Assembly (NCBI GenBank): GCA_030063045.1
Contig: JAQSEB010000183.1
Coordinates: 186,001-250,000 of the forward strand
From: Pratylenchus scribneri
Taxonomy: Eukaryota > Nematoda > Chromadorea > Rhabditida > Pratylenchidae
Direction: 5' to 3'
Length of the DNA stretch: 64,000 nucleotides
Below are positions 22,301 through 34,442 of this stretch, piece after piece. Both the position numbers and the translations under genes were made by a program. Every line of letters begins with the position of its first letter. Within the stretch, counting starts at the first letter, position 1. The notes below the pieces were generated by a model. It was not told the origin of the DNA. It ran no database searches and saw nothing but the letters and a program-made list of their open reading frames with translations.

Positions 22301-25229
22301 ATAAATCAGAACAGGCGGAATTTACAATCGCAAATCAGAACAGGCGGAATTTACAATCATAAATCAGAACAGGCGGAATTTACAATCGCAAATCAGAACA
22401 GGCGGAATTTACAATCGCAAATCAGAACAGGCGGAATTTACAATCATAAATCAGAATAGGCGGAATTTACAATCATAAATCAGAACAGGCGGAATTTACA
22501 ATCGCAAATCAGAACAGGCGGAATTTACAATCATAAATCAGAACAGGCGGAATTTACAATCATAAATCAGAACAGGCGGAATTTACAATCATAAATCAGA
22601 ACAGGCGGAATTTACAATCATAAATCAGAACAGGCGGAATTTACAATCATAAATCAGAATAGGCGGAATTTACAATCATAAATCAGAACAGGCGGAATTT
22701 ACAATCATAAATCAGAACAGGCGGAATTTACAATCATAAATCAGAACAGGCGGAATTTACAATCATAAATCAGAACAGGCGGAATTTACAATCGCAAATC
22801 AGAACATGTGGAATTCTTTTTTTATTTCAATTTAACAATAATTAAATTTAAACTTTAAAAATATAAAATCGTAGAATCACACTCTTATACGTATTAATAT
22901 GGAGAAAGGGGATATCTGATATGAATCATTTATATAGCATGTGGAGGATTGTCAGAAATCAGAATATAATTTTAAAAAATTTAATCAACTAACATTGTCA
23001 ATATTGTAGTTTAAATGAAGTGCCTGAAGTTGGCGAAAATTTTGCAAATTTAATTGCAAAAATGAATGGTTTTGGACGTACAACATTGGCCATTGAAGGC
23101 TTAAAAATTAATTAATTATAATCTTTTAATTATTTTACCTATAAAATCTGTCATACAGTTTTGCATTGTTCGAAAGCATTTCGTCCAATTCAAAATAAGA
23201 ATTGTTCAATAAAAATCGCAATTTTGGGAATAATTCTTCATTCAGCAGCATTTGGAACTTTACTTTGTTGCTTTCTCTGTTTACCTCCCAATTCAACCGT
23301 TCTCCGTACCAAATTTGTAAATATTTCACACTTTTTGGCAATAAAGCATTTAATTGGCCTTCATCGTCTTCATCGAATAGATCGTCCACTCCGTTGACTC
23401 GAAGACATTCTAACTGAAAAGCAATAAAAAATTGAACTCGTTTCTTGTTGAACTTTTAAGAAAAATTCAAATCTTATATTTTTGTTTAAATGAATTTTTT
23501 CGAATGATCATTGGCATCAATTAACTGACCAATGATTCTATAATACAAATTATTTACCAATTTTCATTATGCTATATTTTTATTCATATTTTTTAAAGGT
23601 GGTTTTTATTAATTTTTTGTCATAATCGATAGATTATAATAATTTTTAAAATAATTATAATCTATAAAAAACCTTTTGACAATTCCCTAACAAATTGATC
23701 CATGCTTGCTTTATTGCCAATATTTGGTTTGCGCTTAGCCTGTTTCTTCTACTTATAGGGCACACATTTACGGACAATGAAATGAGTTGTGGGGCCAAGT
23801 GTTGAGCAATTTGCTGCAAATGCCAAATATCCAGGCTATCGTCAATCCGCAAATGTGCTAATTTTTGATGGACGGCCAAATGGCGAAAGTAACGGCCAAA
23901 ACGTGTGTGCACCCCAATGCCTGGGCCAAGACAAAGTTCCTCCAAATTCGGACCACAACGACGCAAAATTGCACTCAATTTTGCCAACTATTGTGGAATG
24001 AAGTAATTATTTCATTTTAAATTTGAAGGTTCTATTCTGCTTGATATATGTTATAATTGGGAATTGGTTAATTTCGGAGAATTAGCAAGGGCTGGCGACT
24101 ATTCTAGCTAATTTTGGGAAATTCGTTCTCTTAAGTTTATATAAAAATATACGATGATATATTAGTTCAACTGGGTATGTGGTCAATTTAGTCAATGAAA
24201 TTTTAATTTCTAACCGGTATTAGCTTGTTTTGATAAACTGAACTATTGCTTAAGTCCAAACGGTTTTGCTTTACTAGTTTTGGTACTTGTGGGTTATTCG
24301 GGTCCAGTCCAGAAATTTAAGAAATGTAGGTTCCCCTATATCATGGTTAATTAGGATTAAGGATAAGTGAGATGATATATCCTCTAAAGACTCTAACTCT
24401 ATACGGTTGACCCATGGGGATCACCTTCAATTTTTCTCCATTTGACCAAAAATTTCTGGGTAATTATGAAGTTTGGGTTTTTTTTCCCTAAAGAAGGAAA
24501 AAGTAAGGGAAAATGTAGGGCCCCCTCCCCTCTATGGATGTTGGAGATAGGGTTTAGAGTTACGTGAGATGGTTTTTAAACAATCATATCCGGAACCCAT
24601 TCCTCAATTACCATAACCCTAATCCTGATGACCCAAAGGGGGTGAGAATCCTTTCTTCTTCGAGAAAAAGGATCCAAATTCAATATCTACTAATACCAAA
24701 TATGAATCCGGATAATCCACAAGTACCTTTACATTTGCTAAATCTAAAATATCAATCTGAAATTAAATTGCATAGACTAAATCGACCATGCCGAGTCGAA
24801 TGAGCCAATTTGGGAGTCCCTACTCCCTAGATTGCCTGGATGAGATTCCCAAAATTTGCTTGATAAGACTCTGCTAATTCTTGGAAATTGACCAAATCTC
24901 ATAAAAAATATTATTTGCAGGCTTTAATATAATTTAAATGGTAAAATGCAATTTTCGAATTAAACCGTACACTTCTGGATGGTCTTGAGCATTTCCGATT
25001 CTTGACTCGATCAGTCACTTTCAATGTTCGAACGTCAAGCCAACCAAATGACAATACCGCTTGACGCCAAATTCGACAAACTCGTTCCAATCGAACTCGT
25101 TGCCGAAAACTCAATGAGTGGAAAATGCGAATCTACAGGAGTATGGTGAATTTTTGAAAAATTCCTCAAAAATTTTACCAAAATTGCAGATGGCAAATGG
25201 TGAAACTCAATTTGATTTTGCTCATTCAT
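19357..25229 (-). CDS. F-box/leucine-rich-repeat protein B, frameshift in the F-box exon
   Basis: Tandem paralogue of gene A with the same ten exons: 25229-24971, 23987-23673, 23413-23139, 23099-22994, 20585-20403, 20362-20282, 20240-20151, 20108-20059, 20008-19843, 19599-19357. They total 1768 nt against 1770 in A; exon 9 is 3 nt shorter and exon 1 is 1 nt longer. So the only frame problem is a net +1 in exon 1. There EFHHLPSAILVKFLRNF and RQRVRLERVCRIWRQAV lie in different frames, with the break between about 25160 and 25105. The rest is open: LRR text (LEELCLGPG, LRIDDSLDIWHL, LDLKAHYAAGW) and the C-terminal YPAHSIVLDELLDKVIDKRT. Predicted role as for gene A. Intron 1 holds a TIR element and intron 4 the large 29-bp satellite. 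Confidence 0.7.
20743..22806. repeat. 29-bp minisatellite, about 71 units, in intron 4 of F-box/LRR gene B
   Basis: The unit is GGCGGAATTTACAATCATAA plus ATCAGAACA. Two main variants alternate (ATCAT or ATCGC), and a further AATAGG variant recurs, always near a CAT unit, suggesting block-wise amplification. The unit equals the 22-bp unit of gene A plus 7 bp. There is no unique sequence between units, so it is not a CRISPR array. Confidence 0.97.
24063..24900. mobile_element. TIR element in intron 1 of F-box/LRR gene B
   Basis: The left end TTGGTTAATTTCGGAGAATTAGC pairs with the right end read on the minus strand, TTGGTCAATTTCCAAGAATTAGC. The matching intron of gene A is only about 155 bp, so the extra 0.8 kb is inserted. 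Part of the interior (about 24775-24830) recurs inverted at 50960-51000. Confidence 0.55.
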
Positions 25230-26384
25230 TTTCAGAAAAATATATAGGTATATGAATAAAGCTGCTAATCACCCTGTGTATAAAAACAATTTTAAAAAGA
25301 ATTTATACTAATAAATTGAAAATAATGTTAGAACTTTGAAATAGCAGTCCTCGATAGACCCAGGCAAAATGAAAAACCCGTGCCCACGGAGCTGATTTTA
25401 GAATTTAGAAAAATGTGTATTCCCTATTTCGAACTCCAAATCCATACGGATCGGGGCCATACGGAACCGTACATATCCAAAATATAGGGATTTCGGACTC
25501 CGGGTCTGTATAATCCGTACGGAACAGACCCATAAAATCCGCGCCGACCTCTATCAATGACAATTTCTTTACTATTCAATTCCTGATCTAAAATTTCCTT
25601 TTTTGAATTGATGACTCATCCTAAAAAATCCCTCTACTCAACCCAACTTTAAGCATGTCGCACGCATCCAAAAATATCTACATAAAAATATTTAAAGCTA
25701 TTTGTCTTCCTCTCTATTATATGCGTTATGTTCCAAAATCTAACAGCCTTACAAAAAAATTTTCCTGGGATTATAATGGATTTTTTTCCTAACCGGATCA
25801 TGGTTGTGATAGCTCATTTGAAAGAGCTTACAAAACTGAGCCGATCTAGGGCTGAAAGAAAACTTTTACAAAATACCAAAATATTTGGAACTTAGATACC
25901 TATGTATTTTTTGGCGAAATTGCACCCGGGTGATACTTTCGACTTCTTAAGATTCCTATCCGGCCCTGGCCCTAATTCTATTGATCTAGCCCTAAAAACT
26001 CCATGCTATAAATCTACCGAATCCGGTACTTGTATGGTTTGTATTCCTTTTTGGCTTAAGTGGGAAAGTGAATTGTCCTTATTTGGGTCATCAGGATCGG
26101 CTTTAGGATCATTATGGTCATTCAGGGATAGGATATCATCTCAGGTTATCCCTAATTAAAGGCCCAAACATAAATCCAAAAGTGTGAACCCTCACTTTTT
26201 CCTATATCAAATAAAAAAGATATGCAAACCATACGAGTACCTTTAATCCTAGCCCTAGCTACAACAATAAAATGGTCATAACCTTTATTTTTGGATTTAA
26301 TATGTGGAATCAGTGGCTTTTATTTATTTAATCTAAAATTTCAAGCCAATATCAAATAAAGAGTTTTTGCTAATTTACATCAAT
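25230..26384. other. spacer with repeat debris
   Basis: At 25345-25555 there is a GC-richer, partly palindromic stretch (CCGTACGG, CCATACGGATCGG) of the kind seen in the hAT-like elements, without secure ends. The rest is AT-rich, with no exon recognised. Confidence 0.35.
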
Positions 26385-26774
26385 ATGCCGAACAATCAAA
26401 AACAAAATGCACCAGAAAAATATATTTTTTGTGCCAATCAATTGAAGATCACAACGTTAATATATATATTTATTTTTAAAATACTAATTTTTTAAACATT
26501 TTTTGCAGGGAAAAATTCGTCTGGACAGTTTGATATTTTTCTTTTAAAATTTATTTTTTGATCATTTAAAGATTGACAATTTTTTCCATCGACAGAAGAA
26601 ATGTGGCGAAGGTTTTGATTCTGAAGATTTTATGTATTTTTTAATCAAATAATGCAAAATTTGGGTTTTATGGTGTTAAAAATAGGAAGATTGGTGAATT
26701 TTTTTATTTTCATAAAATTTTTCAAAGCTCAGATTTTTAAAACATCTAAAAGACGGTAAAAATGGAGTTATTAA

Positions 26775-27570
26775 GAGTGAATGGAATTTACTGGTCCCTT
26801 AAAAAAAGGCCGAGACGTGAACCAACAGAGTTGAATGAGATAGCTCATTCCATAGAGCCAAAAATCTGAATGAATCGAACTATGGTTCCTTATGAATAGT
26901 GCTCTGCCAGCTCCGGCTCCGGAGCGAAAAATTTTGAGGGTCGGAGCTCGGAGCCGGAGCAAAAAAATTTTTGGTGTTCGGAGCGGAGCCGGAGCCCGGA
27001 GTTAAAAAATTTAACTGGTTGGAGCCCGGAGCCGGAGCTGGAGCGAAAATTTTAGGGTTAAAATCCCTGAGCCCGGAGCTGGAGCCAAAAATTTTGAGGG
27101 TTGGAGCCCGGAGGAACCGAAGCTATAAAATCCGAAAGGCACAGCACTGCTTAAGATTCCTACTCTCCTAGCTCCTACCCTAATAAGCCCTAAATCCTAA
27201 CCTAATTCTTTGCCCTAGTCCTATCCTTACATGTCAAATAAAAATGGCTTTAAATATTTTATTTTTGCGTTTTATTTTTATGTGAAACCAGTGTCATTCA
27301 CGATCAGTACATCGATACCTGTTGAACGTCGATTTAAACTATAATTTGATTGAAAATTTTTTTAAATTTTTTTTGAAACCCATGGGGGACGGATCCTTCG
27401 CCTTTTCAAATTTTTCATCATACATAACTTTTTTCTCCAAATCTATCAGAAATTCTTTATATGTTCTTAATCAACTCGACGAACTCTATCTAATGAGCTA
27501 TCATTCGGCCAATTGGTTCATTGCTAGGACTTTTTTTGAGAAACTAGTAAACTCCACTTTTTCTGAGTAA
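26775..27570. mobile_element. foldback element in a BATH intron
   Basis: The left arm (about 26780-26860) GGAATTTACTGGTCCCTTAA pairs with the right arm (27570-27490, minus) GGAGTTTACTAGTTTCTCAA, and both continue to GATAGCTCATT..ATAGAG. The element is interrupted at 26897-27149 by a second element. The open frame at 27322-27570 is the right arm and is not coding. Confidence 0.6.
26897..27149. mobile_element. hAT-like GC-rich element nested in the foldback
   Basis: Ends TAGTGCTCTGCC and, from the right, CAGTGCTGTGCC. The flanking 8-mers CTTATGAA and CTTAAGAT agree at six of eight positions, consistent with an aged hAT duplication. The inside is GGAGCCGGAGC-type low-complexity DNA. Confidence 0.55.
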
Positions 27571-28038
27571 CTAAGTGGTTTCTTTTAATCAAATTACACT
27601 ATATTATTTTATTACATCAAAGGTTCAAAGCACCGAATGGTCGACTTTTGAAATGGCAAATGAAAATGTTTCCAAACGGAAAAGAGGAACAATTCAGGGA
27701 TTATGTCGGGCTTTCTCTATCCTTCATTGGCGATTCTAATAATGAGGAAGTGGAGGCAAAATTCTGGATTTCAATCCGAAAATCCGATGCTGAAGAAGTC
27801 AAGTTGAGATATTGTAATTCTCATTTGTCTTTCACTAAAATGAATAAACCATTTTCTAGTTCACCACAAATTCGGCCCAACATGGGAAAATGCTGAGATG
27901 ATCGCAAGAAAAGACCTCTTCAATTTCAGAAATGGTTACCTTAGCAGTGATCGACTCACAATTGTTTGCAAACTGGTTGTTCTACAAGAATCGGTTTTTT
28001 TTTGTTTCGGAAGTCTATTATAATTTACAAAAAAAAAT

Positions 28039-28421
28039 GGGAAATATTTAAAATGGCGAAAAAAACATTGAAGATGGCGAAAAAACTATAAGGGTTTATA
28101 ACGGTTCAGAAGTTTATCCTAGACCACTAAACCATATACCCATTCGATAGATCTCTCATCGAGAGACATCTTTTGATACTGATTTGGCATGGATTTAGCC
28201 AATTTTTTGATGAGTTTTGAACCAAATGGTGACAAACGGTTCAAACAGTTTAATACCCTTTTTGATCAAACCATGACAAATATATACCATTAGACTCGTC
28301 TTGACGAGTTCTATCGGTTGGTTATATGGTTTGGGGTTCTAGGACAAACCATTAAACATTATAAGCTTTTCAATACTTTTTTCTCCATTTTCAATGTTTT
28401 TCGCTAAATTAAATAACATCC
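28039..28421. mobile_element. foldback element B with GGGAAATATTT arms
   Basis: Starts GGGAAATATTTAAAATGGCG and ends, from the right, GGATGTTATTTAATTTAGCG. These are the outer arms of 7579-7826, here around the CATCGAGA palindromic core of element A. A-rich flanks (AAAAAAT on both sides) prevent a firm target-duplication call. It lies in intron 5 of BATH copy 1. Confidence 0.65.
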
Positions 28422-28423
28422 AA

Positions 28424-28633
28424 AAAATGACTGAATTTACAAAAATTCTTTCTTGTTCGAAAAATATTATATTTTTGAGGCCATATAATTTGGCCAAATT
28501 AAGAGACTTCTTTAAGATTCCCTAATCCCTAACCAATAATCCCATCCTACCCTGAACCTAACCTTGAGCCTTAATACCTAGTTATGGCCAAGTTATATGG
28601 CCTCAAAAATATACTATTTTTTGACATAAAAAT
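28424..28633. mobile_element. MITE with GGCCATAT core, second copy
   Basis: The arms are TTTTTGAGGCCATATAATTTGG and the inverted CCAAGTTATATGGCCTCAAA. Internal CCCTAACC/CCTGAACCTAACC text. It abuts element B and is homologous to 15661-15880. Confidence 0.6.
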
Positions 28634-29713
28634 GTTTCCTATGGCAATAAAAAATGGTGTAGAAAAGCCAACAGAATATAAAATAACAAATAATTACTTT
28701 GATAATAATCTAAGATCGGAAAAGCACCGGATATTGAAGTACCAGAATGTCGAGTACCGGAGGATGTTGGATATTTGTTTGAGAAAAGTTTGTTCCCTGA
28801 TTGCAAAATCACTTCGGAAGATGATAAGGAATTTAAGGTACAAAAGGCATTTTTCCAAAATCGATTGTGTTTTTAAGGTCCACAAATGCATTTTGGGCTG
28901 TCGATCGCCGGTTTTTGCGGCCCGGCCATGTTTGAGCATGAAATGCTCGAGAAAAACAGCAACATTATCGATATTTCGGACATGAAGGGAAAAGTCATTG
29001 AGGAAATGCTCCGATTTATGTACGGTTTCGCATCAAACAATAATTAATTTTTTTATAATTGATTTTTAGATATAGCGGAAAAGAACCGGTGGATTTGGAT
29101 GTGGGAATGGCCGAAGATTTGTTGATTGCCGCTGAGAAATATGAGCTCATTCGCTTGAAAGTATGGAAATTAAATCAAATATTTTAATTACATTTTAATT
29201 TAAGTTGATTTGTGAACGAAAATTGATCAATTCATTGGCCAATGAAAATGCTTGCGAATTGTTGATTTTGGCAAATCTCCACTCGGCAAAACATCTCAAG
29301 GCAAAGGCAATTGAATTTATCAAAAAGCATGGAAATGAGGTGGAATTAATGTAAAATTTCTAATAAAATATATTTTTAAAGATATTGGAATCAGAAGAGT
29401 GGAAGACATTGGCCAATGAGGAATTGAAGGATCAAATCTTGAAAGCAATTCTGACAAAGTGAAAGTAAAACCAGTGAAAAATGACTAAATATTTTTGGAT
29501 AAATTAATTCCATTTCATCTGAAATTGTTTTTGCCTAATTATGGGTCGATTATATATTTTGCATAAAACTATCCATTCGAAAATTTTAATAAATTAATAA
29601 AAATATTAATCGTTAATCCAAATATCTCGACTTTTATTCGTTTAAAATATACATTTAAATTTAATTTTCAGCTGAAAAATCAAAATTATTTTGCTAATTA
29701 ACATTCAACAATT

Positions 29714-31521
29714 ATGTCGAACAATCATCAACAAAGTGCACAGGAAAAATATATTTTTTGCACAACTCAATTGAAGACCACAAACCACAATGTAAATAAA
29801 TAATTTTTAAATACTAATTTTTTAAACATTTTTTTGCAGTGAAAAATTCGTCTGGACGGTTTAATTTTATTTAAAGCTTATTTTTAATTTTGACAATTTA
29901 AAGATTGACAATTTTTCCCATCGACAGAAGAAATGTGGTGAATGTATCCAATCTGAAGATTTTATGTATTTTTTTTTTAATTAAGAGAGAAAAATCTGGG
30001 TTTTATAATGTCAAACGTAGGAGGTTAGCTCGAGTCTAAAAACTAAGAAAAACCATTGATTTCCTTGAGTATTAATTTTTAATTTTCATAGTATTATGTA
30101 TTAATAACATCAGTAAGTATTATAAGTGGATAATAAAAAATTTGCCAAATAAATTACACTTTATTATTACACAAAAAGATCCACAGCACCGAATGGGCGG
30201 CTTTTAAAATGGCGAATGAGAATGTTTCCAAATGGAGAAATTGAACAATTCAAGGATTATATTTCGCTTTATCTAAATCTCATCAACTCCAACAATAATG
30301 AGGAAGTTGAGGCAAAACCTCAGTATACAATACGTAAATCCAATGGTTCTGAATTCATGTTGCAACCGAGTAATACAGAAATATCTTATAAAATTGAATA
30401 ATTTTTTCTAGTGCCAAAAGTGTCCCTCAAATTCGACCGATTGCATGCATCATGGGGCTTTAATAGATTGATCAAAAGGGAGAACTTGTTTGATGAGATA
30501 AATGGTTATCTTGTGGGTGATCGACTTACAATTGTGTGCAAATTGATTGTTCTACAAGAATCGGTGCATTCTTTTGATGTAGGCGAAATAATTTTAAAGA
30601 ATAAAATAAACAACTGGATTTTGAAAATATTCTTCGATTGCAATTTATGGGCATAAAATATAGGCCATGAAATTTTGGTTTAAATATATGATTCCGATTC
30701 CGGTCAAATTGGGACAAAAAATTCAATAAAAAATAAAAAATAAATAATTTATAATGGTCAAAGGTTGGAAGAGCGCATGCGCAATTGCCGGAATGTCAAG
30801 CATTAGAAGATCTGAGCCATTTATTTGAGAAAAGTATATTCACGGATTGCAAGATTATTTCGGAAGATAAAAAAGAGTATAAGGTTGGAAAAAATGTGTT
30901 TGATTATTTATTATTAAGGCTCCCCATTTTAAAGGCTCATAAATGCATTTTGAGTTGTCGATCGCCGGTTTTTGGTGCAATGTTCGAACATGAAATGCTC
31001 GAGAGAAACAGTAATATTGTTGATATTGAAGACATGCAGGGGAATGTAGTCGAGGAAATGCTCCGTTTTATGTACGGTTTCATTGAATGAATTGAATTGG
31101 TCTTTAATTTAGATGTTGTTTTTTAGATATAGTGGAAAGGAACCATATCTGTTGAATGAAATGGCGGAGGATTTATTGATGGCCGCCGAAAAATATGAGC
31201 TCATTCGCTTGAAAGTATATAAATTTTATTTAAATTTGATTTTTATTACAATTCAAGCTTCTCTGTGAGCGCAAATTAATCAATTCAATGGGTAGTGCAA
31301 ATGCATGCAAATTGTTGCTTTTAGCCGATCTCTATTCGGCAGAAAATCTTAAAGTTCAAGCAATCAACTTTATCAAAATGAATATGAATGAGGTTAACAA
31401 ATTTGGAAATTTAATAAATATATATAATATTAAGGTAAAAAAATCGAGAGGATGGAAATTATTATTAGCCGAAGCTGATGAAAAATTAATGGAACAAATT
31501 TTGGTGGCAATGTGTAATTAA
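29714..31521 (+). CDS. MATH-BTB (BATH) gene copy 2, probable frame error in exon 1
   Basis: Exons 29714-29791, 29840-29858, 29904-29965, 30179-30369, 30412-30563, 30764-30883, 30935-31071, 31127-31214, 31258-31392, 31435-31521. MATH landmarks: EKFVWT, IDNFSHRQKKCGE, LKWRMRMFPNGEIEQFKDYI, GDRLTIVCKLIVLQ. BTB landmarks: LFEKSIFTDCKIISEDKKEY, AHKCILSCRSPVFGAMFEHE, MLRFIYSGKEP across the exon 7/8 join, AEKYELIRLK. Exons 2-10 are in phase, but exon 1 is 78 nt where phase needs 77, because the splice end reads ACCACAAACCACAAT|GTAAAT. That puts a TGA at the start of exon 2. The 51-bp intron before exon 7 has no stop and could be retained. Cul3-adaptor role inferred from the family. Confidence 0.7.
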
Positions 31522-31764
31522 TTTCAGCGGAAAATGACTAAATATTTCAGGATTTTCTGAATAACCCAAATTTCATATCTAATTGATTTTTTTTTGCTTA
31601 GAATAAATCCTGGATCAATTTGCATAAATATATTCACCTTGAAATTTGCAAACATTTTAAATGTGAATCTTTAATTCAATTATTTATACTTTTTTCATTT
31701 AAATCTTTTGCAATTCATAAAACAAACAAATATTTTAAAACATAAACATTCAATTGAATTAAAT

Positions 31765-34155
31765 ATGTCGAATAACAATAACAATGATCAAAATGCAATC
31801 AGAAAATACAATTTCTGCACCAGCAAATTGAAGACAACAACGTAATAACATCAGAATTTTTTATAATAATATTTTCCAAATTTTTCAGTGAAAAATTTGT
31901 TTGGACGGTTTGATATTTTAAAGGCTAATTTTTCTTTTTGACCATTTAAAGATTGAAAACTTTTCCAAACGGCAAAAGAAATGTGGCGAATGTTTGCGAT
32001 CTACAGAGTTTATGTAATTTTTACAATTAAAGAATGCAGAAAAATTAAGGTTTTATAATATTTATTGTTGTCTAAGAAAAGGGAATCTGGAATTTCCGCA
32101 TTTTCCTAACAGTACGGATTTTTGAAATGCTAAAGCGAATTTAAAAATCTAATAAGTTTTAAATAATATGTAGATAGTAGATAATAGCTGAAGTTGATTG
32201 ATGGACAAGTATTATTTATAACTAAATAAATTAATTGATAAGTGTATGCCCCAACTTGTCGCCGTTTTTAATAACTCCTCGAAGACTGAACCAATATTGT
32301 ATATTGATAATGTTGTTATCAAATTTAAAAGTGGACTCTTGGCTATCTAATGATTGCAAATTTTATTTAAATTGATTCAAAATTATGAAGTTATTCTAAA
32401 AGATCTTTGAAATCACTTACTGGGCATTATCGGAATTTTCAGTGTTTTTTGGCCACAACTCCATCATTTTTGAATCATTTTAATTTTATAGCCAAGACCA
32501 AGAGTTCTTTCTTTATTTGTTATAAAATCTTCACTCAATTATAAGCGGCGCGGCGACTGGTTGAGCTACTCTCATCTCAAAGATAAAGCTTATTTAATTT
32601 AAGCTCAACGGCTATAAGTGGCCAAACTCTAAAATGGCAAATGGAAATGTTTCCCAATGGAAAGGATGAAGAATGCGAGGGTTATGTTTCGCTTTCCCTG
32701 GTTCTCATCACCGACTCTAACCACCGCGATGTTAAAGCGGATACAAATTATGAAATTTCAATAATCGACGCCAACCGTGAGGAAGTCGTCATATCACCTA
32801 GTATAATATTAAATATAGTCATAAAAATGAATAAAAATTTTAAAGTTGCTGATGAATGCCATGAATTCACTGCCGATATGCCAGAATGGCGCGATGATCA
32901 ATTGATTAGCAGGGAAGCATTGTTAGATGGGGAAAATGATTATCTTGACGGCGATCGGCTCACAATTGTGTGCAAATTAATAGTTCATGAAGAAATGGTA
33001 ATTATTTTTATTTTTATTCTGATAGAATGAAAACATAAACACTAAAAGGTCGAAAATGCCCCTTTGGTGGATGTCGAAGTACCGGAATGTCGAGGAATGG
33101 AAGATGTGAGCTATTTGTTTGAGCAAAGTTTGTTCCCGGACTGCAAAATCATTTCGGCAGATGATAAAGTATTTAAGGTTCAATAGAACTTGTTTAATTG
33201 TTATCAAAATTAATCTACATTTTAAGGCCCACAAATGTATTTTGATTTGTCGATCGCCAGTTTTTGCGGCCATGTTCGAACATGAAATGATCGAAAGAAA
33301 CAGCAATATTATCGATATTGAGGACATGAATGGGAATGTCATAGAGGCAATGCTCCGATTTATGTACGGTTTCATTAAATAGATCAATGTTTCAAATATT
33401 AATTTTTATAGATATAGTGGAAATGAACCGGATTTGGAGGAGGGAATGTGCGAAGATTTATTAAAGGCCGCCGAAAAATATCAACTTCCTCGTTTAAAAG
33501 TAACATTCTTAAAAATATTTTACCGGAAAAATATTTTTTACCGGCAAGACAGTTTTTGACTTTTAATAAATCAGAAACCGGATTTAAAACCTACAAACCT
33601 TATACTATTTAGTAGATCTCATCGAAAGGCATCGAACGGTATATAAAATTTCAAGTTTTGGCTCAAAATTTAAGAGTTAAACCGTTAAAACCATATTTTT
33701 TGATTTTAAACTCTTTAATTTTTGGACCAAACCATGGCCAATTATATACCATTCTAAAAGTCTTGATGAGATCTACCATATGATATAAAATTTATAGGGA
33801 CTAAAACCGGTTTCTGATTAATTAGTAGTCAAAAACAGTTTTGCCAGTAAAAAATATTTTTGCCAAGAAAAATATTTTTATTTTAATTTAAGCTTATTTG
33901 TGAACGCAAACTAATCAATTCGTTGGGAAATGCAAATGCCTGCGAATTGCTGCTATTGGCCAATCTTCATTTGGCCGAAAATCTCAAATCAAATGCAATC
34001 CATTTCATCAAAATGCATTTGAATGAGGTAGATTATAGACTATAAAAGTATTTAATAAAAATATGAATAATTCTAAAAAGGTAAAAGGATCAGTGGGATG
34101 GAAGGATGTATTAGCCGATGAACAATTGGTGGAGAAAATTTTGATGGAAAACTGA
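31765..34155 (+). CDS. MATH-BTB (BATH) gene copy 3, intact
   Basis: Exons 31765-31841, 31889-31907, 31952-32013, 32604-32800, 32846-32997, 33049-33177, 33227-33363, 33412-33499, 33893-34027, 34081-34155 join in frame to 1071 nt (356 residues) with no stop. The N-terminal MATH domain (about 25-165) has KFVWT, IENFSKRQKKCGECLRS, LKWQMEMFPNGKDEE and GDRLTIVCKLIVHEE. The BTB domain (about 185-275) has LFEQSLFPDCKIISADD, AHKCILICRSPVFAAMFEHE and IDIEDMNGNVIEAMLRFIYS. A BACK-like tail starts LICERKLINSLGNANACELL. Family knowledge: MATH binds the substrate and BTB binds Cul3 and dimerises. The intron before exon 9 contains a foldback element and the intron before exon 4 about 0.6 kb of unassigned DNA. 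Confidence 0.8.
33511..33879. mobile_element. foldback element C in the BATH3 intron
   Basis: Arms AAAAATATTTTACCGGAAAA and, from the right, AAAATATTTTTCTTGGCAAA, then ATATTTTT.AC.GGCAA.AC.GTTTTTGAC in both. The core AGATCTCATCGAAAGGCATCGA belongs to the shared-core family of element A. The outer arms are unlike those of A or B. Confidence 0.7.
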
Positions 34156-34412
34156 AATGAAATTCGACACAAAATGACTAATATTTGTAACTGCTTAAAT
34201 CTATTTCATCCAAAATTATATTTTTGCTTAACTATCTTATGCGTTGATTTCATTTTTTTGCATAAAATTAATGACTTGAAAAATGTAAATATTTTTTAAT
34301 GTGAATCGTTACTTCAATTATTTTTACTTTTAATCATTTAAATCTCTTTCAGTTCATAAAAAAACAATAAATATATTAAAACCATTAACATTAACATCCA
34401 ATTGAATTAAAT

Positions 34413-34442
34413 ATGTCGAATGACAATGATCAAAGTGCATAA
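34413..34442 (+). pseudogene. start of a fourth BATH copy
   Basis: About 130 bp of upstream DNA (34290-34412) matches that before copy 3, followed by MSNDNDQSA and a stop. Copy 3 reads MSNNNNNDQNA. Everything beyond is lost. Confidence 0.7.

Larger units (their letters stand above)
26385..29462 (+). pseudogene. MATH-BTB (BATH) gene copy 1, broken by a 5-bp duplication
   Basis: Ten exons: 26385-26455, 26509-26527, 26572-26633, 27623-27813, 27860-27993, 28715-28837, 28878-29019, 29070-29160, 29205-29339, 29382-29462. The MATH half runs from EKFVWT and IDNFFHRQKKCGE through LKWQMKMFPNGKEE to SDRLTIVCKLVVLQ. The BTB half has LFEKSLFPDCKI, VHKCILGCRSPVFAA, YSGKEPVDLDV and EDLLIAAEKYELIRLK, with LICERKLINSLANENA in the BACK-like tail. 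MATH-BTB proteins are Cul3 substrate adaptors (MEL-26, SPOP); the family is expanded in nematodes. In exon 7, where copy 3 has GCGGCCATG, this copy has GCGGCCCGGCCATG, a 5-bp tandem duplication that shifts frame after SPVFAA. Without it the length fits 347 residues. The intron between exons 3 and 4 carries a foldback with a nested hAT-like element. Confidence 0.75.

Noticed and set aside
20743..22806. CRISPR-like array of short direct repeats
   Set aside because: The units are contiguous with no unique spacers, the unit is an AT-rich 29-mer and the array lies in an intron of a eukaryotic gene.
27322..27570. 82-codon plus-strand frame in a BATH intron
   Set aside because: It coincides with the right arm of a foldback element.
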